Source: Vesta saturnalis (Eukaryota; Arthropoda; Insecta; Coleoptera; Lampyridae). From it: 64,000 nt of DNA. Each line of letters begins with the position of its first letter. The stretch's first letter is position 1. The translations under genes were made by a program, and so were the position numbers. This document shows positions 12,796 to 23,825 of this stretch, piece by piece. Location of the stretch: positions 1,162,501-1,226,500 of the forward strand of contig JARFJB010000982.1 in assembly GCA_036346205.1 (NCBI GenBank). The letters run 5' to 3'. A model generated the notes under the pieces. That model searched no databases, was not told the DNA's origin, and worked only from the letters and a program-made list of their open reading frames with translations.

Positions 12796-13110
12796 TGCGA
12801 CTTCAGTTTGAATTTGAACCATATGGTGAATAAACTACTATTTTAAGAAACACTTGCAATACGCATTAATTCTCGTTTTTCCTTACCTTTCCTTATCCGA
12901 CTTTATTCCATTTCAGGTTAGTCGTTTCTAGCGTCCACAATTTTCTGTTGTTCCAGTCCCCGTTTTTCATATTTCTGCCTTTCATGATTCTTTGTACGTG
13001 CGTTTCCCATTTTATTGACGGTCCACCTCTCCTTCTTTTCCTCGGTGGAGTCCAGTGTAATATCCCGTTCAGAGTTTGACTGTATCGATATATTCACACT
13101 GCACTTCACT
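12796..13110. other. Possible 3' flank of the antisense LINE
   Basis: Just past the last LINE coding codon on the minus strand. A second copy of the CCTTACCTTTCCTTAT-like string of the SINE tail occurs near 12880. No gene recognised. Confidence 0.4.
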
Positions 13111-13419
13111 TTACGCGAATCGTGTTGGTAAGTCGAGTGGCTTGAATCTCTTGAGCCTAGGATCTTTATCGTCGGGGTCCAATAAGTGTTGTATTAGTGC
13201 GTTTGGAACAGCACTAACTTTGTTATTATAACGAACACTACACTTATGCATTTCTTCATTCACTGTTGATAGTCCTAAGTCTTGCCGGATTACTTCATTT
13301 GGCACAAATCACGGGGCGTTTACTAAGGATCGCAACAATTTTGATTGAAACCGCTTTATAGTATCGATGTTCGATCTAATAGCTGTTCCCCAAAACTGTA
13401 TTCCATATGACCAAATTGG

Positions 13420-13777
13420 AAAAGGAAAAGGCCGCGTATTTCATTCCCTCCCTAAGAGGGAGTTTTCTAAGCTCCTTCAGCCACAATCATGGATTCCCAG
13501 CATACATACATGCGTTACGCATGGTGGGATTAAGGATGGGTGTGGTCAGGATAGGATCGGAAAGAACGGAGTTAGGGTTATATGAGGGGAAAATACTACC
13601 CCAGCATTCGCCTAAGTAGCCGCACACGGTGTGCATATACGCAGTGACCATGCGGCTACATGTGTATGAGGAAACCCCCCCTGAAAAAAACTCATACAAA
13701 GTAGACGGTAACGGGAATCGAACCCATTACCTCCCGAATGCTAAGCAGGTCGTGTTACCACTACGCTACCAGCTCGG
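13420..13777 (-). mobile_element. tRNA-derived SINE copy B, full length, with 12-bp target duplication
   Basis: A 358-base minus-strand insertion in the LINE, bounded by perfect 12-bp direct repeats TGACCAAATTGG at 13408-13419 and 13778-13789. The 5' end (13777 to about 13706) is tRNA-like: a GGTAGCGTAGTGGTAAC D-arm/box A region, a CTTAGCAT loop giving anticodon AGC, and a GGGTTCGATTCCC T arm/box B. The body is shared with the copies at 12548 and 17674, and the tail is rich in TTCC. The tRNA-like head and the duplicated target indicate RNA polymerase III transcription and LINE-driven insertion. It looks Ala-tRNA-related, but this is inference. Confidence 0.88.
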
Positions 13778-14537
13778 TGACCAAATTGGCCGGATAATTG
13801 TCTTATGTAGTAATATTTTACTCACCAGTGACAGCTGTGATTTCCGCCCCAGGGGCCAATACATTTTCTGAAATTTTAGACCCAATTGTTTATGTTCTGT
13901 AAATATATGCTTTATCCATGTTAGGCGTCTGTCCAGATGCATTCCAGGATACTTAACAGTTTCGTTCTGTGGTATTTTGGTTGTCATTTAGGATTATAGT
14001 TGGACAAGTTCCTTTTCTAGTTGTAAACGTTACTTGAGTTGATTTGAATTCCTTGCACCATTTTTGAAGCATTGTGTTAAGTTATTTAAATGTGTCTGTA
14101 ACTTCTCAGATCCTACGTTTGGGTCTACATGTGATGCTAATATCGTTGTATCATCAGCGAATGTAGCAACTGTAGCACTTGGAGCGGCCGAAATATTAGC
14201 CGTGAAAAATGAGGTACAACAGCGATCCCAACACACTTCCCTGTGGAACGCCAGATTTGACAGAAAACAACGAAGTGTGGACGTACCTAATTAGAAAATG
14301 TCTGTTGGTGAGATATGACTTAATTATATCATAGTAGTCTGGAGATAATGCCTTCTTGATTTTAAATAACAACGCGTCGCATCGTGCCAGACTTTATCGA
14401 AGGCTTGTACGACATCTAGAAGTACTGCTGAATAGTATTGTTTATCTTGGAAGCTTTTCATAATTCTGTCTACACTCTATGGACTTGTTCCATGGTGGAA
14501 TGGTGTTTGTGAAATCCAAACTGGTAATCGGCTATTA

Positions 14538-15539
14538 CAGTGCGCGCGGCCAAAGAATGCCTGAACGTTGGATGCGCATTCGTCCAACTTCAAGTCTCTT
14601 AAGCGCGGCATGTCAGTGGCGTCGCCACCAAAAGCGCGTTCCGTTTATTATCATGTATTACACTAATTAATTATTTATTTCTGTTATTAATTTACATACG
14701 TAATTGTTAATTTAACTTTATTACAATTATTGCAACAAAACGACAGTGAAGCATTTTGTGTCCTATGTGAATTTTAAAGCTCATAATACTCAAATTTATT
14801 AGACAAATATGTATAAACAACAAATACTTTCACAATACATAGTAAAATAAATAAGTAGTTTTGCGGCGCATGTAATGCTAATGGCATTTGCTTAAATTCT
14901 CATTAAAGAAATCCTAATAGTTGACGTTCCTTAGTATCATTAACAACAGATTAGCAAATATTCAAAAATGTTTTTATTAGTTAGTTTGTTTTCAACTGTG
15001 ATTTAAAAGCGAGTGTAAAAATATGAGTTCTACATTGGGAAAAAGTGGCTAAGTAATAAGTGGACAAACGCGTGAGGTGATATATAATGTGTACAGTTAT
15101 TTGAAAAATTTACACCCCACATATAGCTTGAAACAATTAAAAGAAACCGTGTCTGAAGCAACAGCATATCATAATTTTTTTAAATCCTGAATAATACTCT
15201 TAAAATACAACCTATTCTGTTTCTATAATTAAAAATCGAACTTATACTTTTTTGATTTTCATAAACGATTAAACTGTTGTGTTCATTTGTAATTCAAATA
15301 TAAAATTTCTTACTTGTCAACATGGTTATGTTTTTATTTTATAAATGTTTAAACTATTACTGTTCATATGTAATTCAGATAAATAAAATATTTTAAAATT
15401 TCTTGTGGTTTGGCGACGAATAATTGAAAACGCAACACCGACGCCACTGGTAATGCTTTCAGTCGCTATTGCGTTAACGAGTGCGGCCGAATGCACGAAC
15501 ATCCATGCGCGACACGAGGCATTCTTTGGCCGCGCACTG
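14538..15539. mobile_element. Non-autonomous DNA element with 23-25-bp inverted ends, inserted at TA
   Basis: About 1.0 kb. The left end is CAGTGCGCGCGGCCAAAGAA and the right end is the inverse, differing by a 2-base GC indel. TA flanks both ends (14536-14537 and 15540-15541). Removing the element plus one TA rejoins the LINE reading frame as ESNIADYQFGF, so it is a clean insertion. The interior is AT-rich and encodes no recognisable transposase. The family is uncertain; TA duplication suggests Tc1/mariner-like mobilisation. Confidence 0.85.
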
Positions 15540-16378
15540 TATATTACTTTCTATAATTATCGCTGTTAGTTTCTGAAGAAGTAGTTTTTCAAAAACTACT
15601 GATTGGATTGGTGAGAGTTCTCCGTTTGGATTGACGGGATTATGAATCATAATGGTTGTGGCAACTTTCCACTGCTCTGGTATTGATAAATTTCTTGCTC
15701 TACGCCTGGTGTAGTTTGAGAGGAGAGTGGAGTGGAAACCTCCGTTAGATTTCTCGCAAAGACACAAGTTTTATCGTAGTCATTTCTAGCCCAAGTGTTG
15801 TTTTCTAGTTGAATAGGTGGTATGTGTTGTTGGGGTTGTTTTAGTTTTTTTGTTGCTTTCCAGAGTGAATAGTCCGTGTTTTCCGTAAGTGTCAAATGCC
15901 TAAGATAGTTTTGTACCGATTTATTTCTGGTACTGCAGAAAAGCTTTTTAAGTTCATCTGTTAGTTTATTTAGTTTCGTTTTGTCTGCAGGGTGTTTAGT
16001 AGTTTGCCACCTTCTGCTATTTTTTTTATCTCCATTGGAGGAGTTGAATTATTATCTACTAAACTTTTCTATGGTATTGATTACCAAGCCGCTCTTTGTA
16101 TTGTAAGGTTAAAAGTTTCTTCATTGGATTTCAGAGGTATTTCGTGTTAACGAATTTTCAATTATTTCTCTGAAGTGGTTCCAATTCGTGAATTACTGAG
16201 GCTAGGAGGACTATTTTGGAGTAATACTTGGGTACTTATTGTTAACATTATTAGGGAATGATCACAGGAAAGGTATAGGCCGATTCTGCTTTGAGGTAAC
16301 TTCGATGATTGCCTTTTGAAGTTCTTATACATCAGGTGTTTTAGTTAAATCTGAGGACCAATAAGTCGGTTCTCCTGT

Positions 16379-17161
16379 GGAGAAGGAGTAAAACCCGTTG
16401 CTGGTAACTGTGTTCGTCAGTTCTCTGCCTTTGGTAGTCGGATACAGAACGTCTTATCGGCGATTGCAGCTAAAACTCAAGTTGCAATTAATCCACACAA
16501 CACAATCGATGCTAAAAGACTGAGGTGGCCATTTATGTAAAAAGGATGGGGTACCGAATACTCCTCAGTAAGGGAGAGAAGTGGGAGACATTTCTTTTAA
16601 ATTAGATACAAAATTATGCTCTCTAGTCTAAGTGGCAAATGTAGTGGTTATTTATAGTAAGTTTTTAGGCGCCCTGTGTCATAATGCAACAGCGTCAAAA
16701 AAATTGTATTTAATTCTGTATTTTACTTCGGTATTTAAAAGTACATAGTTAATAAAATGGGAGAGAAACGTGGAGAAGGAGTAAAACCCGTTGCTGGTAA
16801 CTATCTTCATCAGTTCTCTGCCTTTGGTAGTCGGATACACAACGTTTTATCGGCGATGCAGCTAAAACTCAAGTTGTAATGAATCCACACAACACAATCG
16901 ATGCTAAAAGACTGAGGTGACCATTTATGCAAAAAGGATGGGGTACCGAATACTCCTCTGTAAGGGGGAGAAGTGGGAGACATTTCTTTTGAATTAGATA
17001 CAAAATTATGCTCTCTAGTCTGTGGCAAATGTAGTGGTTGTTTATAGTAAGTTTTTAGGCGTCCTATGTCATAATGCAACAGCGTCAAAAAATTCTATTT
17101 AATTCTATATTTTACTTCGGTATTTAAAAGTACATAGTTAAGAAAATGGGAGACAAGCGTG
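16379..17161. repeat. Two tandem copies of a 393-bp unit
   Basis: Copy 1 runs from 16379 and copy 2 from 16772 to about 17161. Both begin GGAGAAGGAGTAAAACCCGT and are highly similar, with an about 20-base terminal portion ending AAAATGGGAGA. No protein family is recognised in the unit. It could be a head-to-tail pair from a larger tandem array or the two termini of a collapsed retroelement. Confidence 0.85.
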
Positions 17162-17239
17162 TCCCATTCGTATATTTTTCTATCAAATGCACCATTCCTA
17201 AAATATCTGGACGATGTTAGAGATACTTAAAAATTAAAA

Positions 17240-17673
17240 TTTACTTCAAAATTATGTTTTGTCACTAAAAGTCCTTTTAAGGCTTACAGTAAGGCTAGGT
17301 TTTTCGCTGGTCATATCAGAAAAAATCCTTTCCTTGGCGACGTTAGATCCCAGTAAACACACGTACATTGTAACAATTTTTAATATGTTGCGTGGTATAT
17401 CTTCACTATTGGAGTAGTTAAAAGCTCCACCCATTGTTTGTCAATAGAAACAGAAACTTCTTTCCACTCTTTTATTTTTTGACTGGTTGTATATATTTTT
17501 TTAATGCACACAATTTCACTAAAAAGTTCCCAATCATCTATATGATTATTAGGGTGTTTTTTTAAAACAGTAACTGAGTTTCCAACATCTGACTACAATG
17601 TTCCTTTTCTTAGCAATACCCAACGAAACACTTGCGAATCATCAAAGTGTTGCGTCCATTTATCTAAATAGGC
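17240..17673 (-). pseudogene. hAT-family transposase C-terminal remnant
   Basis: The minus strand reads YLDKWTQHFDDSQVFRWVLL, then an internal stretch with WELFSEI and KIKEWKEVSV, then ILKIVTMYVCLLGSNVAKER followed by IFSDM. The last block matches the hAT dimerisation domain pattern (hydrophobic helix, then ER.FS). Stops and a frameshift (near 17440) show that it is dead. The N-terminus would lie beyond 17673, where a SINE now sits. Family assignment rests on motif resemblance only. Confidence 0.6.
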
Positions 17674-18063
17674 ACCGAGCTAGTAGAGTAGTGGTAACAC
17701 TACCTGCTTAGCATTCGCGAGAAAATGGGTTCGATTCCCGTTACCGTCTGCCCTGTATAAGTTCTTTCAGGGGGTTTTCCTCATACACATGTAGCGGCAT
17801 GGCCACTGCGTATACGTACACCATGTGCGGCTATTTAGGCGAATGCTGGGGTAGTATTCCCCCCCTCAGAACCCTAACTCCGTTCCTTCCAAGCATATCT
17901 TGACCGCACCCATCCTTAATCTCACCATGCACAGGTATATACGTAATGTATGTATATATGCTGGGACCGATGATTGTGGCTGAAGGAGCTTGGAAAGTTC
18001 AAGTAGCCCGTCCTCTCCTTAGGGGAGGGAATGACATACGTGGCCTTTTTCCTTCCTTTTTTT
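17674..18063 (+). mobile_element. tRNA-derived SINE copy C, full length
   Basis: Same family as the minus-strand copy at 13420-13777. The tRNA-like head (GTAGTGGTAACACTACCTGC, loop with AGC, GGGTTCGATTCCC) begins at about 17674. The body and a pyrimidine-rich tail ending in a T run reach 18063. It lies exactly between the hAT remnant and the broken 5' edge of the Hsc70 remnant. I see no convincing target duplication. Confidence 0.85.
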
Positions 18064-18064
18064 T

Positions 18065-19841
18065 CATGACATTGTGTTAGTTGGTGGATCCCCAAGATAC
18101 AATCGTTGCTACAAAATTACTTCTGTGGAAAGCTTTAAAATCTTTCGATTAATCCAGGTGAGACGATTGCTTATGGTGATATAAATGACAAGATTCAATA
18201 TGTTACTCTATTATCATTAGACATCGAGGATCATGGAAAGAAACGCCTGTATTGCTTGCAAACAAACTCAAACATTTACTACTCACTCAGATAACCAACC
18301 TGTTGTCACCATTTAAGTTTTCTAGGGCGAAAGAGCAATGACCAAACAATAATTTGCTGGGAACTTTCGATTTATCCGGAATTCTACCCGCACCACGAGG
18401 AGTTTCTAAAATTGAAGTCACATTCGATATGGACGCCAATGGATTATTAAACGTGTCTGCTAAAGATACCAGCTCAGGGAAATAACACATCACCATTAAG
18501 AATCATAAGGCTTGTTTATCACAAAAGGACATCAACCGATGGTGGCCGATACAGGAATATTCCAACAAAAAGATGACACACAGAGAAATCGAATTGCAGC
18601 TCGAAATCAATCGGAAGGGTGTAACCTTCCGGGCCCCGGGTGGGGTGAGTTCGTCATCCTAGGTTGAACTTTTTCGTCTGAATTGTTTGTAATTGCTGTT
18701 AGGTTCGATATACCTATCGGATGCTGTTTCGTCAAGTTTTTCAAATATTCTTTTGTTGTGGTTTCTTTATATGATGACTAAGTACCAGAACCAGATTACT
18801 TCATTTGGTATTTTCTTTGTAAGGTAGTTGGCATAATTGATTCATAGAAAGTCCAAGTGCTATCCTAATTACCTAACAATCACCCGGAATCCAGTAATTA
18901 CCTCATTACGGTTATACATAGTTGTCGTTTTGAAAAGCGATTATTGTACAAAAGTAAGTATTCACTATGGAATGTGATAATTATCCCCTTCTTGAAGGGG
19001 TATAAATACATGTAAGTGAACTACAGGATTCCATACTTATTCCTGAATTATCAGTATAAAGTCTGTGCTGAGGTGTGTTTCAATTGCGATTGAATGATGG
19101 TTAATCAAGTTACATCTTGAATCTGAAGAATTGTTGAAATGGCTCGAACTAATCATAAGCCCTATCAGTATAATGTAATAATATGTAATATTTCGTATAT
19201 TTTTCATTATTTATAGATGAAGAATTCGAGAACTGTTTTGATCCTGATTTGGATTCGAGGGAGCTAGATTAATTTTCGGAAACTGAAGATAATTTAGAAA
19301 AGATTTTAAAAGACAATAATGAGATTGCAGTGGACTCCGAAGATGAAGACGAGATAAAAAAAATGTTATAAACTTGATTGTATACAATGTACCCAATTAC
19401 ATTTTAGCAATAGACGTTATTTTTTAAATTCTTCTTTTATTAAATTGCCCAAATAATCCAAACTGCACCCAAATATGACCTACAAATAATAATTTGTCCA
19501 TAGCTTCCTTCCTACGAAAATTTACTTTGAAAATTAAGAAAAAAGTTGGAGTGAGCATTCACCCCACACGGTATCAGGAGTTTTCAACATCACCCGGGAA
19601 GGTTAATACAAACTGTAAGTGAAGTACAAGACAAGTTAAGTTCAGAAGATAAAAGTGTAGTTGAAATTGCCAGAAAAAAAATAATACAAACACTAACACA
19701 AGCAACTCACAAACATTTGCAGTACTAGAATGTCATAATTATATGTAAATTGATGAGAACCGCAAAGTATTCCAGGAAGTTGTGGTCAACTAGAAGGAAG
19801 ATATTGCTTATGGTGGGCCAATAATAGAAGAAGTTAATTAA
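18065..19841 (+). pseudogene. Hsc70/Hsp70 C-terminal pseudogene (cytosolic type)
   Basis: The sequence starts inside the nucleotide-binding domain at DIVLVGGS and continues through ERNACIACKQTQTFTTHSDN in several frames. The substrate-binding domain follows (LLGTF-like and TRTTRSF regions, then the DANGLLNVSAKDTSSG-like segment at about 18432-18485, then RIAARNQ at 18590-18610). After an insertion at 18625-19602 it resumes with TVSEVQDKLSSEDKSVVE. It ends GPIIEEVN-stop at 19841, where the functional protein ends EEVD. A 3' region with AATAAA at about 19901 follows. Many stops and frameshifts abolish function. The N-terminal two thirds are absent, and a SINE occupies the break. It is either a truncated retrocopy or the wreck of a local gene. 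Confidence 0.88.
18625..19602 (+). mobile_element. piggyBac-like deletion derivative inside the Hsc70 remnant
   Basis: The insertion starts CCTTCCGGGCCCCGGGTG after GTAA (a degenerate TTAA) and ends CACCCGGGAAGG followed by TTAA at 19603-19606. That gives CCTTCC-type inverted ends and a TTAA target, as in piggyBac. Near 19216-19370 the plus strand encodes an acidic stretch, DEEFENCFDPDLDSRELD, and SEDEDEIKKML. This resembles the acidic N-termini of piggyBac transposases. No catalytic domain remains. The Hsc70 text resumes directly on the far side. Confidence 0.7.
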
Positions 19842-21463
19842 CAATTATCCTAAGTTTATATTATTTATTTAAAAATCTGATAAGTATTTAAATGTGTAAA
19901 TAAATTCTTTTTATAACACTTATTTTCTTTTATTTACAAATGGTAAACATACTATTGAGATATGCAACTTTAATAACACATGAAAAAATCATAGTATGTT
20001 TATAACAAAACATGAAGCAAAGATGTGATAAAGGAGCTTTATATTTTGTTCCCAGGTGCGATTGTAATAAAAATAGGTTAGTTCAATAATAACATTGTAT
20101 TAAAATAATGGCAGTTTAATGGGTGTGAACAATTTAAAATAAATTTCAGAGAATTGCTTTCTTTAACTTTCCTGTTTTTCCAAAGTGAAAATTTTATGTC
20201 GACCACGTTGCCGTCTCGTAATGAAAGTACAGAATGCCTGACAGTTCTCATTCCTTGACGCAATACATTCATTGTTAGATGTTTCATACTAATCAATGCA
20301 GCACCTTCTATCAACTTCATTTAAATCGTTTATTAATAGTCCCTATTAATGCATGATTTGGAGTTACTTAATAATTTTCATTAATAAACGATTCTCTGAA
20401 AAATAAATTAATAAGTGTTGTAGTTTTCATTATAAAATTCAGTTACATGTTATGAACGTTTATGCAGGTTATTGAACTATATTTGTCAATTGTTTACTAT
20501 TATTAGTTTATCACATTAAGCACCAAGGAGATATCACTGAAATTCTCAACGGGACCAAGTTTTTTTCTGTAAATCATGCTTATACTGTATAAGCAATTTT
20601 TGTTCTACTAACGGTTGTCAGCATCAAATAAAAACTGGGCCCATTGTTTAATTCTATTTTAAGTGTGAGTAGTAACAGTATTAATAATTATTTTGTAAAC
20701 AGTGTTAATACCAAAGTTTAAGCAAATTCATTCATCACTCTACACTGTATTGTTATATAATAGATACACAAAGATTTCCATTTATGATATTGAAAAGTAT
20801 AGGACACCATGTAATATCGTATATGGATCAGAAAATCAATATAAACTAAGTTGTATCGAAACTACTACTACTAGCTTTTACACACATGTACACGAAATGA
20901 TTATAATTCATCCTATTACACAAACATTTGAGTTACCAAGCAAATAAATGTAATCAATTCGTATGTCAATAACTTCACCATTTGTTAATTTGTTTCTGCT
21001 GTGTGAATTGTTTTCTAAACATGCACCAATTTACTAACTTTTGATGTAGGCTACACTGAACAGGAATGGCCCAAAATAACGATAAATTTAGTGAAGTAAC
21101 TATTCATGCCATGGATACATGTCTATAAAATAAGCCTTAAATTCAGACACTTTGAAGCTGATGATGTTTAAGGTTTACTATTTTTATAGACCACTTTATT
21201 GTGGTATTAGACCTACAATAATAAATACATTTCAACATGGCTGTTATTACCAATCCTTCTTCGGACTAATTTACAGATTAAACATGCTACCATTGTTTAT
21301 CGATATAAACAATGGTACTACTACCTTATCTGACCTGTTTGGAATAAGCTAGATAGTAGATAGTATTTTTTATATGTACATAACCACAAATAACCAACAA
21401 TAGATTGCTTGATAAAATGTTCTGTGAAAATTTGATGTGATAGTGCTTATAATTTTCGGAATA
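19842..21463. other. Stretch without a supported gene
   Basis: Begins with the Hsc70 3' region (AATAAA near 19901). An open frame of 80 codons on the minus strand (20320-20078) and one of 81 codons on the plus strand (20702-20947) match no family I recognise and have no splice or promoter support. Confidence 0.5.
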
Positions 21464-22538
21464 CAGTGTGGTGATAAAGTAAGGAACAAAATTTATAATT
21501 GCGTTATTTAATGTTTCCAAGCAAAACGCTCAGACAGGTCAATTTTACTTTTTAATTAGCCACCTTATGACATAAATTTTACTTATGACGTTTTTTTTTT
21601 AAATTATGGTGTAGAAAAATTGGTACCTTAGATAACTATTTTTTTGAGAAAATAACACATTTACCGTAAGAAATAAAAATGTAACTTTAATGGAAGAAAA
21701 TCATAATTAAACCTCAAAAACAAACGAAATTTATCACAAATGTTCAAATTGCGCTCCGTTAACCATTTGGCAATGATAGATGCGAGTGTAAACACTTTGT
21801 ACACTCAAGGGCTTCAGAGTAATGTGCGTTTTTGCAAATTATCGTTATTACGTCTGCATCATTTTTGACGGATGAAACAAACACTACTCGTAAATTTCAA
21901 CATGACGGGGCGCCTCCTCACTTTGTAATCAACGTCCGTCAATATCTTGACGCCACATTTCCTGGAAGGTGTATAGGACGTCGAGGAGCAATTGAGTGGC
22001 CACAGCGTTCCCCAGACTTGACTCCCTTAGATTTTTTTCTCTGGGTTTATTTAAAATCAAAGGTTTATTTTAATAGGCCAAATAATTTAGACGAGCTACG
22101 GCAAAGAATTTGCGCTGAAATGGAGCACATTACTCCTGAAGCCCTTGAGTTAAATGTATAAAGTGTTTACACTCGGATCGATCAGTGCCAAATGGTTAAC
22201 GGAGCGCAATTTGAGCATTTGCGATAAATTTAGTTTGTTTTTGAGGTTTAATTAGGATTTTCTTACATTAAAGTTACATTTTTATTTCTTATGGTAAATG
22301 TATTATTTCCCAATTTTTTTACACCATAATTTACGTAAAAAGCAGTAAAAAAAATTGGGGTTGTCATTGAAAAAAACCAATGATGACGTCATTGTGCAAG
22401 AATACATGACGTCATAAGTAAAATTTTTATGACATAAGGTGGCTAATTAAAAAGTAAAATTGACCTGTCCGAGTGTTTTGCTTGGAAACATTAAATAACG
22501 CAATTATAAATTTTGTTCCCCACTTTATCACCACACTG
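21464..22538 (+). mobile_element. DD41D mariner-like fold-back derivative
   Basis: 1075 bases, starting CAGTGTGGTGATAAAGT and ending with its complement, with TA on both sides. The arms are about 340-390 bases long and inverted. The left arm (to about 21830) contains an inverted copy of the 3' end of the transposase gene (GCGCTCCGTTAACCATTTGG, near 21750). The native left end and the N-terminal half of the gene have therefore been replaced by a copy of the right end. Only the C-terminal part of the transposase remains between the arms. Confidence 0.88.
21832..22161 (+). pseudogene. DD41D transposase C-terminal fragment
   Basis: Retains the second Asp in FQHDGAPPHF, the GRCIGRRG and WPQRSPDL blocks and the third Asp in LTPLDFFLW, with 41 residues between the two Asp. 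The first Asp and the DNA-binding domain are absent. The reading frame runs into the right inverted arm and stops. Confidence 0.9.
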
Positions 22539-22931
22539 TATACATAAAGTTTTCTTATGGTGCGAAAACCGCCAATCTTATAATTGTAAGGTAAATGTGT
22601 ATTACACTCTACACTGTATTGCAATAGTTTTGCTTTTTAAAAATGAGGTCTGTTCTTCGATTTGTTATGGGCAAATGTTTCTAATTCTATTACTTTTTTT
22701 ATTAAAATTGGCTTTTTCTCCATTACTAACATTGATAAAGGCACCAGAAAATTTTCAACCATCACATTTTGTAAGTGATTCTTCTATAATTTGTGACTTT
22801 ATTTTATCATTAAATATACTATCACTTCCAAAAAGTACACAAGGAAAACCAAAAGGGCATTTTGTAAATTTTGTTGATTGCATCTGCATAGTTAATATCG
22901 AAACTAAAATTGCGGAAGCTATATTAACAGG
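22539..22931. other. Probable 5' region of the sense LINE
   Basis: Lies between the fold-back element and the first LINE start codon. An open frame crosses it but overlaps the LINE ORF1 start out of frame and matches nothing known. Confidence 0.4.
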
Positions 22932-23815
22932 ATGGCAGAATTTGGAAATTTTCAAATTGAAGTGGAAAATATTAAACAGCTCATACAGGATGTTAAAACT
23001 AAAATGAGTTATGCTGATGTAATAAAAATAATAATGAGGAGGTGTTAATAGTTGAAACTAAAACCAGTAATAGTCATCCTATGAAAATTAAAGACATCGT
23101 CACAAACACTATCATGCCAAACGAATTAAAAATTGGAGTTAAGAAAATGCAAAATATCGATAAGGATAGAGTGGCAATTACCTGTGAAAACAAAAACGAC
23201 ATTCACAAGTTAAAGTCGGAAATAGACAATAAGTTAGGGGACCAAATAAGTACATGCGTGAAATTGCAGAAAAAGCCCAAATTGAGAGTGGTAGGAATCG
23301 ATTATTCAAATGAGAAAAATGGGACAGCAAACAGAATCTATAGATGGAATAATGAGGAATTGAACGAGTGCATAATACAGCAAAATGAAATAGAGGCTAG
23401 TGATCTCGAAGTAGTTGCTATTTTACTAAGAAAGAAATCTTTCAATGCAATAATAGAGACAAACAAGATAATGCATGAGAGATTACTGGAAAGATCTAAA
23501 CTGAAAATCGGCTGGGGACTGTGCAAAGTGTTTGACCATATTAATCTAACTAGATGTTTTAACTGCAATGGCTACAATCACAAAGCGGAAAAATGTAAAA
23601 ATAATCTATTATGTGGATACTGCTCGAGAGAGGATCATAAAACAGATGACTGTGAAGTAGAGGAGTATAACTTGGCTTGTATTAATTGCATAAAAGCTAA
23701 CGAAAAATGGAACTTAAAGCTAAATACTGAACACTCAGAGTTCGATACTTCTTGTTTGGTATACAAGCGAAAAGTAGAGGAAGCAAGAAGGATTGACTAT
23801 GGAGAAGATAAATAG
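22932..23815 (+). pseudogene. LINE ORF1, gag-like zinc-knuckle protein
   Basis: The start MAEFGNFQIEVENIKQLIQD at 22932 is followed by a single frameshift near 23030, after MSYADVIK. The frame is then open to 23815. The middle part resembles gag domains of Jockey-like elements. The C-terminal third has cysteine knuckles RCFNCNGYNHKAEKC and CGYCSREDHKTDDC, each CX2CX4HX4C, followed by another Cys pair (CINC). Such proteins bind the element RNA and carry it as a particle. About 294 residues in all. Confidence 0.82.
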
Positions 23816-23825
23816 CAATTAAATA

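Larger units (their letters stand above)
13111..16375 (-). mobile_element. Jockey-type non-LTR retrotransposon, decayed and interrupted
   Basis: Minus-strand ORF2 remains occur in order from 16375 down to 13111. The endonuclease C-terminus (PTYWSSDLTKTP, then SDHS-like text) is at 16375-16190. A linker and the reverse transcriptase start (TDYSLWKATKKLK, IPEQWK) are at 15895-15590. The QFGFHKHHST block is near 14480-14520. The catalytic FADDT block is at about 14150-14165. The C-terminus RLKRFKPLDLP ends at 13111. The frame has many stops and frameshifts. Two later insertions split it: a 1.0 kb DNA element at 14538-15539 and a SINE at 13420-13777. The element copied itself by target-primed reverse transcription. 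No ORF1 or 5' end is recognised beyond 16375, where the 393-base repeat starts. Confidence 0.85.

Noticed and set aside
13706..13777. A tRNA-Ala gene on the minus strand
   Set aside because: It is the head of a SINE: the same head and body occur at 17674-18063, and a 12-bp target duplication surrounds the whole 358-bp unit.
18287..18496. A 69-codon minus-strand gene
   Set aside because: It is antisense to the Hsc70 substrate-binding domain remnant, whose sense-strand text is recognisable.
20078..20947. Two open frames of about 80 codons
   Set aside because: No recognisable domain, splice sites or promoter; length is within chance expectation for this composition.
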